A stretch of DNA of 64,000 nt from Sapria himalayana (Eukaryota > Streptophyta > Magnoliopsida > Malpighiales > Rafflesiaceae): NCBI GenBank assembly GCA_029783825.1, contig JAREIK010014590.1, positions 1 through 64,000 on the forward strand, written 5' to 3'. The notes beneath the pieces are model-generated. The model had not been told where the DNA came from. It ran no database searches and was given only the letters and a program-made list of their open reading frames with translations. Shown here in pieces: positions 37,915 through 49,839 of this stretch (its first letter is position 1; each line of letters opens with the position of its first letter). The position numbers were made by a program, and so were the translations under genes.

Positions 37915-39740
37915 GTGCGCCGTGTGAAACGTAGATCATCACCGTTCTTAACCGAGACTCAGGTTAAGCTCCGTCTCGGAACCGTGTGGGGTAAGGAGTA
38001 AAGCATCCCGAGGTTGGTGCATCTCGTTGGGCATGGAGAAGCATTGGAAACCGCAATTTCTTTCTTCGGATCCATTTATTTTCTCGTCCCCCCGCCCCGG
38101 CAAAGCGCTTCACTTCCGGTTCTTCGGAAGAATCAACTGACTTCTCCCTTCTTCATTGATCTGGGGGAAAAGGAACCGTCTACCAGTTGGGAAGCTAGAC
38201 ATCAAGTAAGTGGCTTGATGAGTATCACCAAGCGGACACGCCGGAGTTGGCTACTGGCACAAAAGGGTGGTGCCTTACCGCACCGCAGGCAGACGCGCGG
38301 TAGCTTTCGTGGTGGTGCTTCAGGATTCCAATGTACTGCGTCAAAGATCAGAACGAGCTTGCCGGCGGACCACTGCCGTCCCATTCTTGAGTGAGCTGAA
38401 GCACAACCATCTTATCCACTGAACTAGCTAGAAGCTATTGCTTCGGGTCGAAGCACTCAAAGAAAAGGACCGGGAAACGTGGCGGCATAGGAACCACGGG
38501 ACCCCCCTACTAGTAATGGTAAAACGGAAGTGCGCTCCTGCACACCAGCCTCTCTACGCCAACTAAGATCTGCGATCAGCCTGATCGTTCCGACCACCCT
38601 TTCTATAATATAATAATAAGGGCGTTAAGAAACCTATATAAAGGGCAAGCCAAAACCTTTTACTAGGTTGGGTTGTTGGATACGGGATCCTCGTAGTAGG
38701 CTTGACCAACATCCAGCCGAGAGAGGGCAGCCTTTAGAAGCAACTTGAGTAGATCAAGAATGCTTCGCGTTTTCTAATCTTCTTCCCGCCCTAGGAGTTG
38801 GAGTAGCACAAAAAGAGGGATTAGCATTATTGACCCAATGATAAACCACTAACACCTTCCTCGTTGGGGCTCCGCGCATTGGGAAAACGCTCTAGCGACG
38901 GCCAGCCACTAGTTACAAAGCTCCAATAAGGTATCGAGAGGGTTATTACAGTCAGGTGCGAAGCAATTACCCCCTGTAAAGTACCACTCTTCCGATTTAG
39001 GGGGTTGAGGGTGGTCAAAGATCAGGGATTGATGAACCATTCCGTTCGCCACGCACCGCCCCCATTCACTTGCTTATCATATAGTCTGTAAGTACACAGT
39101 GCCCCACAACTATGAATAGTATAGTATAGTGGGGTTGAAACACGAGAGTGCCCGCCCTTTCTTTCAAGTAGGCCACTTTTTCGGAATGCTGTCCGGGATA
39201 ACCGTGACCGTGTATATATAGAAATATATCTTTGATGCTGGCATTTCGAAATGTGCGCTTCAACCCCTATTTCACCTCCCAAAAAGCAAAGTTGGCTTGA
39301 CGAGCGCAGATGAGGAAGCGGGAGCAATAAAACAAAAAATCTATTTCTTTTATTCTACTTAAGGGGCAAAGAGAAGCACTTTTGCTACTGAGAAAGCGCA
39401 CGGTCAGCGCGAAGGTTCAAGACTTAGCCGAGCGTTAGTGAAGCTAGATTTTCATAGCGAGGTGCTTCAAATTAGTGAGGCGCTGTAGTAGCGCCGAAGC
39501 CCTATGTGCTATAATGCTGAGCCAAGGACGCTCCGCCTTATCTATAGAAGCAGTCAACTGAGTTCTGAATGAATTTGCTCCTTGGTAATAGCTCAATCTA
39601 TAGATAGAAAGCCCTATGATGGGAAACTACCACGTTAGGTTTGGAGAGAGATGGGACCGGTTATATAATAGGGGGAGCAGATGCAAGCTTTTTTTTTCAA
39701 TAGCCGGCTAAATGACTACAGGATCATCGGTCTACTCTAC
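37915..39740 (+). pseudogene. nad7: nad7 intron 4 (group II, complete length)
   Basis: This is a 1,826-bp cis-spliced group II intron, bounded by GTGCGCC at the 5' end and CTCTAC at the 3' end. Domain V lies at 39609-39642 (GCCCTATGATGGGAAACTAC then CACGTTAGGTTT), and domain VI is formed by GAGAGATGGGACC pairing with GGTCTACTCT. Several domain V stem bases differ from the usual GCCGTA/TACGG pairing, so the ribozyme core is damaged. The open frame at 38014-38394 and the minus frames at 38827-39327 lie inside the intron and match no maturase, so I do not treat them as genes. Confidence 0.85.
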
Positions 39741-40002
39741 CTCAATTCACCATTTCGAACCTTATACAGAAGGTTTTTCCGTACCAGCTCCTTCTACCTA
39801 TACCACAGTTGAAGCACCTAAAGGAGAATTTGGTGTCCTTCTGGTCAATAATGGAAGAAATCATCCCTACCATCGTAAAATAAGAGCACCTGGCTCTGCC
39901 CATTCATAAGGACTCGATTCTATGTCCAAACATCACATGCCAGCAGATGTGGTCACCATCATAGGTACTCAAGATATTGTATCTGGAGAGGTAGATAGAT
40001 AG
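39741..40002 (+). pseudogene. nad7: nad7 exon 5 with premature stop
   Basis: The exon is 262 bp, the usual angiosperm length, running from [20 protein letters not shown] through [16 protein letters not shown] and [11 protein letters not shown] to [15 protein letters not shown] and the normal TAG at 40000-40002. The frame is broken by TAA at 39907-39909, where functional genes have Gln (CAA) in HSQGLD, a single C-to-T change. This removes the last 31 residues. RNA editing in angiosperm mitochondria goes C to U and would not repair it. The surroundings show Arg-to-His changes ([11 protein letters not shown] where SNGSNRPYRRK is usual). The copy is non-functional. Confidence 0.92.
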
Positions 40003-43000
40003 GACTACTAGTTCCTCGAGCAGGACACTAGCTTTATTGCGAGCCAAAAACCTTGATCGTAGACCATCCCTCTAATTAATGAAGAGTAAACATCTGATTC
40101 TGCAGGAAATGAAGAAAGACTAGATATAGGATTCCACCTCTTTATAGGATATTAGAATTTTATTGTACCGGCGCTTATGGGCTTATTGGATTGGATCAAT
40201 TCATTAAGTTACATGAAATATGGCAGCCGTAGATAAGCAAGCTGGGGTTGACCACATCTGTCGAAGTCAAGAAGATAGTCAATCCCAATCGATGAGAACG
40301 AAGTATTTGATTCTTCGACAAGACGGGGGATCTAGTAGTTGCTTAATCTATGTCAGTAGGTCTCGATAACTTATTTATTTTCAGGTAAAGCCGTATTTAT
40401 TAAAGAGGCTTAGGAGGACTATCAATGGAAAGGGGGCCGCCGATGCACGTCCAGAGATCGAACTAGCGACAAACAAAAATCTTAAGTTATAAATAGGAAA
40501 GAAAGTCATTCTGGTTCATAGTAAATAAGCAATCAAGCGGCTATATTAACCAAAAGGGACTTCCAGCTGTCATCTACTCAAGTTATGTGAAGGAAATCAT
40601 AGAAGCCAGTCCGATACCATTGGGAATTTCATCCGTCCCTTGTCCTCCATTCGAAGAACTTAGTTAAGGTACTACCGAGCCTGTTCGTTTAGTAAACATA
40701 AGTGCCCGACTCTTTCAAAACCCAGCTCGTCAGATGAACCCGCATCTTGACTCTTAGCTTTGCGTCTTCTTGGAAGTGAGATCACTAGGTTTGTGGTGAT
40801 AGACAGATCAGAAAGAATGAAAATGGTGCCTCTATATCTACATCTGCACAGGAGGATGGAGCGACTCGCTATGAGTCATGGAGTATGCAGACTCATTGGT
40901 GAATAAGCTCGCCAAAAGAAAGAGGTAAGATGCCTATAGCTTCGATCAGAATAGTCCTGGTCTTGGGGACGTAGAAAGAGAAAAGGCGCAGCCATCGGCG
41001 AGCAAAAGCAGAAAGTAGCTTGAATCTTGATAATTGAGTGAAGAAGTTCCGGTAAGAGCCATCCTGCACTATGAAACCATGATGCATCGGTGTTTTCAGG
41101 GCCTGGAAGGCCTATTAGATTAGGCCAGGTTCGTAGGTAGACTGGATAGAAAGGGGGAATGGATGCTAACAAGTACTAAAAAAAGACTTTCCACAATGAT
41201 TGGCTCGATCTTCTTATTCAAAAATTCTTCTGCCTCACAAGTGCCGGGCGATCCCGACCACACCGATGCGGCTTAACCTCTACTGAGTTGGTGTCATCCT
41301 CAACTCTTATATATGATTTTATCTATGAATAAAGAGTCTACTCAGACTAATGAGGGCCAGGCTAACTTATATTTCAAAGTGAATGGATTTTGAAGGACAT
41401 GGATTGTAACGCCTCTCCCTGAATGCTTCATATTCAGTTATTTATCTCTATAGATTGACAAAAGGGGGGGGGGGGGGGTACTTTTTATCAGCCTTCACGG
41501 GGATCTGCTTCTTGATCTGAGTTGAAAGAGGAGTATTCCCAGATGTGACTAGAGAATAGCCCAAAAAAGGCATGTCGGCAAGAATTGGCGTAGGGCTAAG
41601 ATCAGGCATATTAAAAGAATAAGGAAAGGAGTGCTACGATCTTGCTGATGGCTAGCAGATGGTAGTGCTCACTGAGATGGCCATATAAGGTGCTCATTCG
41701 CACTCCCTCCCATTAGAACACTTGGGTCCACGCTCAGCTTTATCGCCGAAACCATAACCAAGCAGCCCCGGGTATGCTTCATAGAATTTAAAACATCGGG
41801 TGAAGGGGAATGAATAACCAAGGAAGAAGGTGAGACAACTGAAGGATCTGCCATTGGGGAATGGGGGGAACCAGAACTTGAACTAGGTAAACCCCCTCGA
41901 GTACTGCCCAAGGACCTGATTCTACTATTAAAGTGAAGCGGAATCCCGGGTACTTGCCCTTTCCAACTCACGTTCTGGTGAAAGCACAAGCTTACCTTTC
42001 TTTACATCTTGTGCCATCGATAGTTGATCATAGAAGGAATTTACTCCTTCCATCATTTTGACTAGCTTAACAGGTTTAGGACCCAATGACCACCACATTG
42101 GATTCTCTCGTAGATTACGTCACGAAGCACGTCAAGATAGGGCTTGCATCCTAGCACTGCCGAAAGGTCTTGCGAAGCGCAGTTGCAGCATCAATGGGCC
42201 TAGGAGAACTGAGTGCGGTACGTGCCGGGAGTCGACAAGATGAGTTTCAGGCTTGCCTTGAGCGGATACGGCCAAAGGGAAAAGGAATGCTTGTCAAACT
42301 CAAGGGCAAGGCTACTGGTGATGTTTACGTCGGTCCCGTAATAGCTCTCCAAGCTAACAAACCACTGAGTACATTTCCATGACGAAGGCGACCTCTGTCT
42401 CTGCTTACTCGAGCTAGTACCTACTTTCCATAGTTATTGGTCGAGTAATCTACCTTCCTATCAGTTGTTGAGTTAGTACCAGAATCTTAGCTACGGTTTA
42501 TTCTGGTTGAGGTGGAATCTCTCTTTTAAGACCTTTCCAGCTACCTTTGAGTTCACTCACCACCAAACCTTTCGGTTGAGTTAGCATCTGCTTTCTCTTT
42601 CTCCTCTATTCCAGAGGCTTAGCGCTTAAGAAGTTCTTAGTTGCAACTTTCACTGGTTGTTTACTTACTTTCGTAGTTCACTAGATGGCAAGGTTTAGTT
42701 CCTTTCAGCTGTCACAGGTTTACTTACTGACTTAGGTCACAAAGCTAAGACGCCTTAGAAGGGAATAGACTGAGAATGGAAGGTTACCCCCCGGTTTAGT
42801 ATTAACGTGTGTCTTTCCTCTCCCTTTACTCGAAGTCCTATATGTGTTCTAGCTATAAGAATCAGAACTCTCAGAATAAGGCCTAGCAGCCGAACCTAAA
42901 AAGGGGAAAGGTAACTCCAGTATCTACATAGAAGAGTAGTACTTGAAGATGGTAAAGAATAGAAAGTGCAAGTAGCTCGTGTGCGAAATAAGCATAAAGG

Positions 43001-43292
43001 GCATTCCGTCTTCAATGAGGAGATGATAAGTAAAAAATAGGCTGAGAAGCTTATAAAGATGATCTTTATGGGATTAGCCTCCTGGGGCTGATCGAATGCC
43101 GACAGACGAAGTTGGAGGCAAGGGGCAGAACCTACACCAGTCAAAGTGGCAAAGCCATTTTACATATAACGATTATGAGAAAACATCAATCTTGCAATTT
43201 AGGAACAAAGAATGGACATAGAATCTACCGAGCACTTAAGATTCCACTTGATTATCCATCCTTGGAAAACTTTATACCTTCTGGATAATAAT
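40003..43292. other. Mitochondrial-style intergenic DNA downstream of nad7
   Basis: About 3.3 kb without a recognised gene. Open frames at 40876-41172 (-), 41669-41989 (-), 42058-42243 (+) and 42170-42382 (+) show no motif I can name. A 15-base G run lies at 41464-41478. The minus strand of 41990-42100 also contains an open stretch reading like FYDQLSMAQDVKKGKL, again unassigned. No tRNA cloverleaf was found by eye. Confidence 0.45.
41464..41478 (+). repeat. Poly-G run (15 bp)
   Basis: Fifteen consecutive G residues after AAA. Its exact length is likely to vary and is prone to sequencing error. Confidence 0.9.
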
Positions 43293-43308
43293 AAAATGGA
43301 TCATTTCG
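43293..43308. repeat. 16-bp inverted repeat, right partner
   Basis: AAAATGGATCATTTCG is the exact reverse complement of 31247-31262. Confidence 0.9.
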
Positions 43309-43374
43309 CTTAATTGGGTGATTCAGGAGAAAGAGAAAGCAATAATTCGACGTCCCATTATTATGTCTCTCTGC

Positions 43375-43391
43375 TGGATATGTATCCTATA
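43375..43391. repeat. 17-bp direct repeat near NUMT right border
   Basis: TGGATATGTATCCTATA, 16 of 17 identical to 31267-31283, ends about 10 bp before the satellite resumes. Confidence 0.85.
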
Positions 43392-44739
43392 TGTCAGGTA
43401 GATCAAAATTAAAGTAAATTATATTACTAAATAAAATTTTAAATTTTTGAAATTTTGTTTATTTTTATAAGCTTATTTTTTTTCATAAAAAATAATATAT
43501 TTAAATTATATGTCTCACTCATTATTTATTTTGTAATTAATATTTCAATAAAAATAAACAAAAAAATAATTAGAATGAATATTTAAAATTATAATGAATA
43601 CAAATAAAAATGAATTTATTATATATTATTTATGGTATATAGGGTTAATGGTTAAAGTATTTAGGGGGTTTTGGGGTTAAGGAGTCTAGATATTTAAATG
43701 ATTAGGCATTTAGTGGTATATAAGTTTTATTTAAATAATAAAATAATAAAAAAAATTATTTTTGTGATTTTTTATCATTTTTGTAGGTTATAACCTTTGA
43801 AAATATAATAATTTTTAAATTTGTTTCGAAAGTGAATTCAATATTTAGTAATAATAATCATTATAATTATATTTCATATAAATTCAATATAAATAATTTT
43901 ATTGATAAATATTCTAATAATGATCAAAAAATAAATTAATAATCTATTATTAATAAGATAGATATCAATTATAATATAATTACAAAATGAAAAATGATTC
44001 AGAAGGAAAGAGAAATATATTACTATATAATAAATAATTGTTTTGAAATTTTTTTTTCTTTTTATAAGTTTATCTATATTTTTTGATGAAAAATAATTTA
44101 TTTAAATTATATTTGTCTAACTTATAATTTATATTGTAATTAATATTTAATAAAAATAAACGAATAAATAGTTAAAATGAATATTTAAAATTATAATGAA
44201 AAAAATAAATTTGAGATTTATTATTTATTATTTAGTGTATACCAGTTTAAATGGATTATCTATTTACGGTTTTCGAGATTTCGGAGTTATTGACTTAAGT
44301 TTTTAGAAATTTAGTAGTTTATAGGATTTATTTAAATAGTGAGATAACAAAAAAATTATTTTTGATATTTTCTCACATTTTCAAAGGTTATAACATTTGA
44401 AAATATAATAATTTTAATTTTTTTAAAAAATGTGAATACAATATTTAGTAATAAGAATCATTATAATTATATATAATATAAACTAACTAAAAACAATTTT
44501 TTTGATAGATATGATATCAATTATCAAAAAATAAATTAATATGTTATTATTAATATGATGGATATAAATTAAAATATAATTGCAAAACCTAAATTTAGGG
44601 GCTTTTGTGTTTATAAGTTTATAGATTTAAGTGTTTAGGCATTTAGTGGTCTATAAGTTTTATTTAAACAATGATATAATAAAAAATTTATTTTTATTTT
44701 TGTTTCTAATTTTTGAAGGTTATAACCATTGAAAATATA

Positions 44740-44784
44740 AAAATTTTTAAAATTTTTAAAATTTTTAAAATTTTTAAAATTTTT
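44740..44784 (+). repeat. 9-bp tandem repeat AAAATTTTT x5
   Basis: Five consecutive copies of AAAATTTTT replace the single copy found at this point in most monomers (the region just after the palindrome), so this is local slippage within one monomer. Confidence 0.9.
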
Positions 44785-47700
44785 TCAAATATAAATATAA
44801 TATTTAGTTATAATAATCTTAATAAATATAAGTCATTTAAATTCAATATAAATAATCACATTTGCTAGAAATTATAATAATGATCAATAAATAAATTAAT
44901 AAACTATATTAATAAGATAGATATTATTTAAAATATATTTGCAAAATCTAAATTTATTCAAAATCAAAGTATATATAACTAAATAATAATTTTTTTTAAT
45001 ATTTTTCTTTTTTTATAAGTTTATATTTTTGTTATTAAAAATAAATTATTTAAATTATATTTGTCTTTCTCATAATTTCTTTTGTAATTTATAATTTTAT
45101 AAAATTAAATTAATAAATAATTAAAATTAATATTTAAAATTATAATGAATACAAATAAAATTAAGATTTATTATTTATTATTAAAGATATACAGGTTTAA
45201 TGGTTTATGTATTTAGGTGTTTTAGGGTTTAGTCATTCACGTGATTAGGCCTAAAGGGATTTAATCTAATTTTTGAAGGTTATAGCCTTTGAAAATATAA
45301 TAATTTGTAATTTTTTTTAAAATGTGAATATAATATTTAGTTATAATAAGCTTGATAATTATATATAATATAAAATAAATATAAATAATTTTATTAATAG
45401 ATATTATAATAATGATCAATAAATAAATTAATAAACTATTATTAATTAGAATGATATAAATTAAAATATAATTGCAGAATCTAAAATTATTCAAAATTAA
45501 ATTAAAATAAATTACTAAATAATAATATTTTGTTTTAAAATTTTGCCTCTTTTTATCATCTTATATTTTTTTGATGAAAAATAAATTATTTATATTATAT
45601 CTGTCTCACTAATAATTTATTTTGTAATTAATATTTCTATAAAAATAAACTGATAAATAATTAAAATGAATATTTAAAATTTTAATGAATACGAATAAAA
45701 ATGAGATTAATTATTTATTATTTAGAGTATACTAATTTAAAGGCTTATGTATTTATGGGCTTCGGGGTTTAAAGTTTAGTCATTAAGAATTTAGTTATTT
45801 TGTGGTTTATAGATTTTATTTAAAAAATCTAATAATAAAAAATTTATTTTTTTATTTTTTTTTATTTCAAAGGCTATAACCTTTGAAAATTTAATAATTT
45901 ATAAATTTTTTTAAAATGTGAAAATATTATTTTGTTATAATAATCTAAATAATTATATATTATCTAAATTTAATATAATTAATTTTTTTATAGATATTAT
46001 GATGACGATAATAAAATAAATTAATAAACTATTTTTAATAAGATAGATATTAAATAAAATTTATTTGCAAAACATAAAATGATTCAAAATCAAAGTAAAA
46101 TATATTAATAAGATAGATATTAAATAAACCAATTATTAATAAGATAAAATATACATGTTTAAAAGATTATATATTTAGGAGTTTTTGGATTTAAGAATTT
46201 AGTGATTTAAGTGTTTATGCATTTAGTAGTTTATAGGTTTTATTTAAAAAAAATTTTGTTATTTGTTCTCATTTTTGAAGGATATAACCTTTGAAACTAT
46301 AATAATTTTTAAATTTTTTTTAAATGTGAATACTATATTTAGTTATGATAATCTTAATAATTATATATCATGTAAATTTAATATAAATGATTATATTGAT
46401 AAATATTGTAATAAAGATCTTACAAATGATTAATAAACAATTATTATTAAAATAAATATTGTTTAAAATATATTTACAAAACCTAAAATGATTCAAAATC
46501 AAAGTGAAATATTTTACTAAATATTAATTTTAAATTTTTAAATTTTTGTATACATTTATAAGCGTATATATTTTTTGATAAAAAATAAATTATTTAAATT
46601 ATATCTTTCTCACTATTAATTTATTTTTTAATTTCTATTTCTATAAAAATATACTAATAAATAATTAAAATATATATATATAATTATAATGAATACTAAT
46701 AAAAATGAGATTTATTATTAATTATTTAGTGTATACCTATTTAATGATTTAAGTTTATTGTGGTTTTGGGGTTAATTAGTTTATTGATTTATATGTTTAC
46801 ACATTTAGGTGTTTATAGGTTATATTTAATAAATGAAATAACAAAAAATTTATTTTTATGAATTTTTGGGATTTTCAAAGGTTATAACCATTGAAAATAT
46901 AATAATTTTTTAATAGTTCTAAAATATGAATACAATACTTAGTTATAATAATCTTAATAATTATATTTGATGTAAATTCAATATAAAAAATTTTATTAAT
47001 ATATATTATTTTGATGATCAAAAAATAAATTAATAAACTATTATTAATAAGATATATATTAATCAAAATATATTTGCAGAACCCAAAATAATTCAAAATC
47101 AAAGTAAATTATATTACTAAATAAAATTTTAAATTTTTGAAATTTTGTTTATTTTTATAAGCTTATATATTTTTTCATAAAAAATAATTTATTTAAATTA
47201 TATATGTCTCACTCATTATTTATTTTGTACTTAATATTTTTATAAAAATAAACTAAAAAATAATTAAAATGAATATTTAAAATTATAATGAATACGAATA
47301 AAAATGAGATTTATTATTTATTATTTAGGTTATTTAGGTTTAATGGTTTAAGTATTTAGGGGGTTTTGGGGTTTAGGAGTCTAGAGATTTAAATGTTTAG
47401 GCATTTAGTGGTTTATAAGTTTTATTTAAATAATAAAATAATGAAAAAAATATTTTTGTGATTTTTTATCATTTTTGAAGGTTATAACCTTTGAAAATAT
47501 AATAATTTTTAAATTTTTTTCAAATGTAAATATAAAATTTAGTTATAATAATCTTAATAATTATAAGACATTTAAATTCAATATAAGTAATTTTATTGTA
47601 GATATTATAAAATTGATCAAATAATAAATTTATAAACTATTCTTAATAAGATTGATAGCAATTAAAATATAATTGCAAAACCTATAGATAATGATTCAAA

Positions 47701-49266
47701 ATCAAAGTAAAATATATTACTAAATAATAATTTTTTTTAATTTGTACTTCTTTTTATATGCTTATATATTTTTTTGATTAAAAATAAATTATTAAAATTA
47801 TAGTTGTCTCGCTCATTATTTATTTTGTAATTTATATTTCTATAAAAATTAAACTAAAAAAAAATTAAAATGAATATTTAAAATTATAATGAATACAAAT
47901 TAAAATGAGATTTATGATTTATTATATGTGGTATACCGGTTTAATGGTTTGATTATTTAGAAGTTATGTCGTTTAGGAGTTTATCAATTTATATTTTTAG
48001 GCATTTAGTGGTTTATAGGTTTTATTAATAAAATAAAATTTAAAAATTTTTTTTTAGATTTTTTTTGATTTTCAAACATTATAACCTTTAAAAATAAAAT
48101 AATTTTTTAAATTTTTTGAAATGTGAATACTATGTATAATTATATTAATCTTACTAAGTCTATACCATATAAATTCAATATAAACAATTTTAATATTAGA
48201 TAATATAATAATGATCAAAAATTAAATTAATAAACTATTATTAATAATATAAATATTAATTAAAATATATTTACATAACACAAAATGATTCAAAATCAAA
48301 TCAAAATATATTACTAAATAATAATATTTAAATTTTTAAAAATGTCCTTTTTATAAGCTTATATTTTTTTTTGATTAAAAATAAATTATTTAAATATTAT
48401 TTGTCTTACTTGTAATTTATTCTGTAATTAATTTTTCTAAATAATTAAACTATAAATAATTAAAATGAATATTTAAAATTATAATAAATAGAAATAAAAA
48501 TAAGATTTATTATTTATTAAGTAGTATATAGATGTTAAAATGTTTATGTATTTAGGGGTTTCGGGGTCTATAAGCTTACTAATTTAAGTAAGTAAGCATT
48601 TAATGGTATATAGGTTTTATTTAAAAAATTAAATAACTAAAAATTTATTTTCATTATTTTTTCTCATTTTTTAAGATTATAAATTTTGAAAATATAATAA
48701 TTGTTAATTTTTTTTTAAAAGTTAATACAATATTTATTTATAATAATCATAGTATTTATATATCATATAAATTCAATATAATCAATTTTATTGATAGATA
48801 TTCTAATAATTATCAAAAAATAAATTACAAATCTATTATGAATAAGATTGATATTACTTAAAATATAATATCAAAACCTAAAATGATTCAAAATCAAAGC
48901 AAAACATATTACTAAATAATAATTATTTTTTTTATATTTTTAATCTTTTTATAAGCTTATCAATTTTTTGATGAAAAAAATTTTTATAAATTATAATTTT
49001 AACTCATAATTTATTTTATAATTAATACATATATAAAAATAAAAAACTAAACAATCAAAATGAATTTTTTAAATTATAATGAAAACAAATAAAAATGATA
49101 TATATTAATTATTATATAGGGTATACCGATTTAAAGGATTATCTATATAGAGGTATCGGGATATTGTAATTTAGTGATTTATATGCTTAGGCATTTAGTG
49201 GTGCATAGGTTTTATTTAAACAATAGAATAACAAAGAAAAAATATTTTATTTTTATTTTTTTCACA

Positions 49267-49292
49267 TTTTCAAAGGTTATAACCTTTGAAAA
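49267..49292. repeat. 26-bp perfect palindrome (block 3 example)
   Basis: Core CAAAGGTTATAACCTTTG with TTTT and AAAA flanks. It is the last complete palindrome before complex segment copy 3. Confidence 0.95.
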
Positions 49293-49839
49293 TATAATAA
49301 TTTTAAAATTTTTTTTCAAATTTGAAGTCAATATTTAGTTATAATAATCATTATATTTATATATCATATAAATTCAATATAAACATTTTTATTGATAAAT
49401 ATTCTAATAATGATGAAAAAATAACTTAATAATCTATTATTAATAAGATAGATATCAATTAAAATATATTTTCAAAACCTAAAATGATTCAGAAGCAAAG
49501 CAAAATATATTACTATATAATAATTTTTTGTTTTGAAATTTTTTTTTCTTTTAAAAAGTTTATCTATATTATTTTAATGAAAAATAAATAATATAAATTA
49601 TATTTTTGTAACTCATAATTTATTTTGTAATTAATATTTATATAAAAATAAACAAATAAATAATTAAATTTGAATATTTAAAATTAAAATTAAAAAAATG
49701 AGATTTATTCTTTATTATTTAGTATATACCAGTTTAATTTAAATTAGATTTGTCTCACTAATAATTTATTTTGTAATTAATATTTCTATAAAAATAAACT
49801 GATAAATAATTAAAATTAAAATTAAAATTATACTGAATA

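Larger units (their letters stand above)
31245..43401. other. NUMT: 12.2-kb nuclear insertion of mitochondrial DNA
   Basis: A sharply bounded island of balanced base composition lies between satellite monomers. It carries recognisable plant mitochondrial sequence: the nad9 3' part, the nad7 intron 3 end, exon 4, intron 4 and exon 5. It also carries intergenic DNA in the style of plant mitochondrial genomes, including a Ty1-copia fragment. Left of the insert the monomer stops after TTTTATGAATTTTC, and right of it resumes at TCAAAATTAAAGTAAATTAT. The intact sister monomer at 29160-29400 has about 225 bp between those points, which were lost at integration. Frequent C-to-T and G-to-A changes in the genes, a nonsense codon in nad7 and truncated nad9 show nuclear, non-functional residence. 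No protein here is expected to be made. Confidence 0.9.
43402..49839. repeat. AT-rich ~600-bp tandem satellite, block 3
   Basis: About eleven monomers. Here the period is easy to measure: the TTATAA centre of the palindrome falls near 46882, 47482, 48080, 48678 and 49277, a spacing of 598-600 bp. The stretch 46103-49740 is collinear with 8641-12226, including shared oddities such as a duplicated AATAAGATAGATATTAAATA patch and the GAGGTATCGGG monomer. A 9-bp slippage tract lies at 44740-44784, and a deletion near 44594 removes part of a monomer. Minus frames 45261-45494 and 46875-47102 are low-complexity by-products. Confidence 0.95.

Noticed and set aside
38014..38394. 126-codon open frame as a gene or intron maturase
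   Set aside because: It lies entirely inside nad7 intron 4, has no reverse transcriptase or maturase motif, and overlaps antisense frames. Intron sequence explains it.
42058..42382. Two overlapping plus-strand frames (61 and 70 codons) as a ribosomal or other mitochondrial gene
   Set aside because: No motif recognised, and the two frames overlap without a shared homology. A protein search would be needed before naming a gene.
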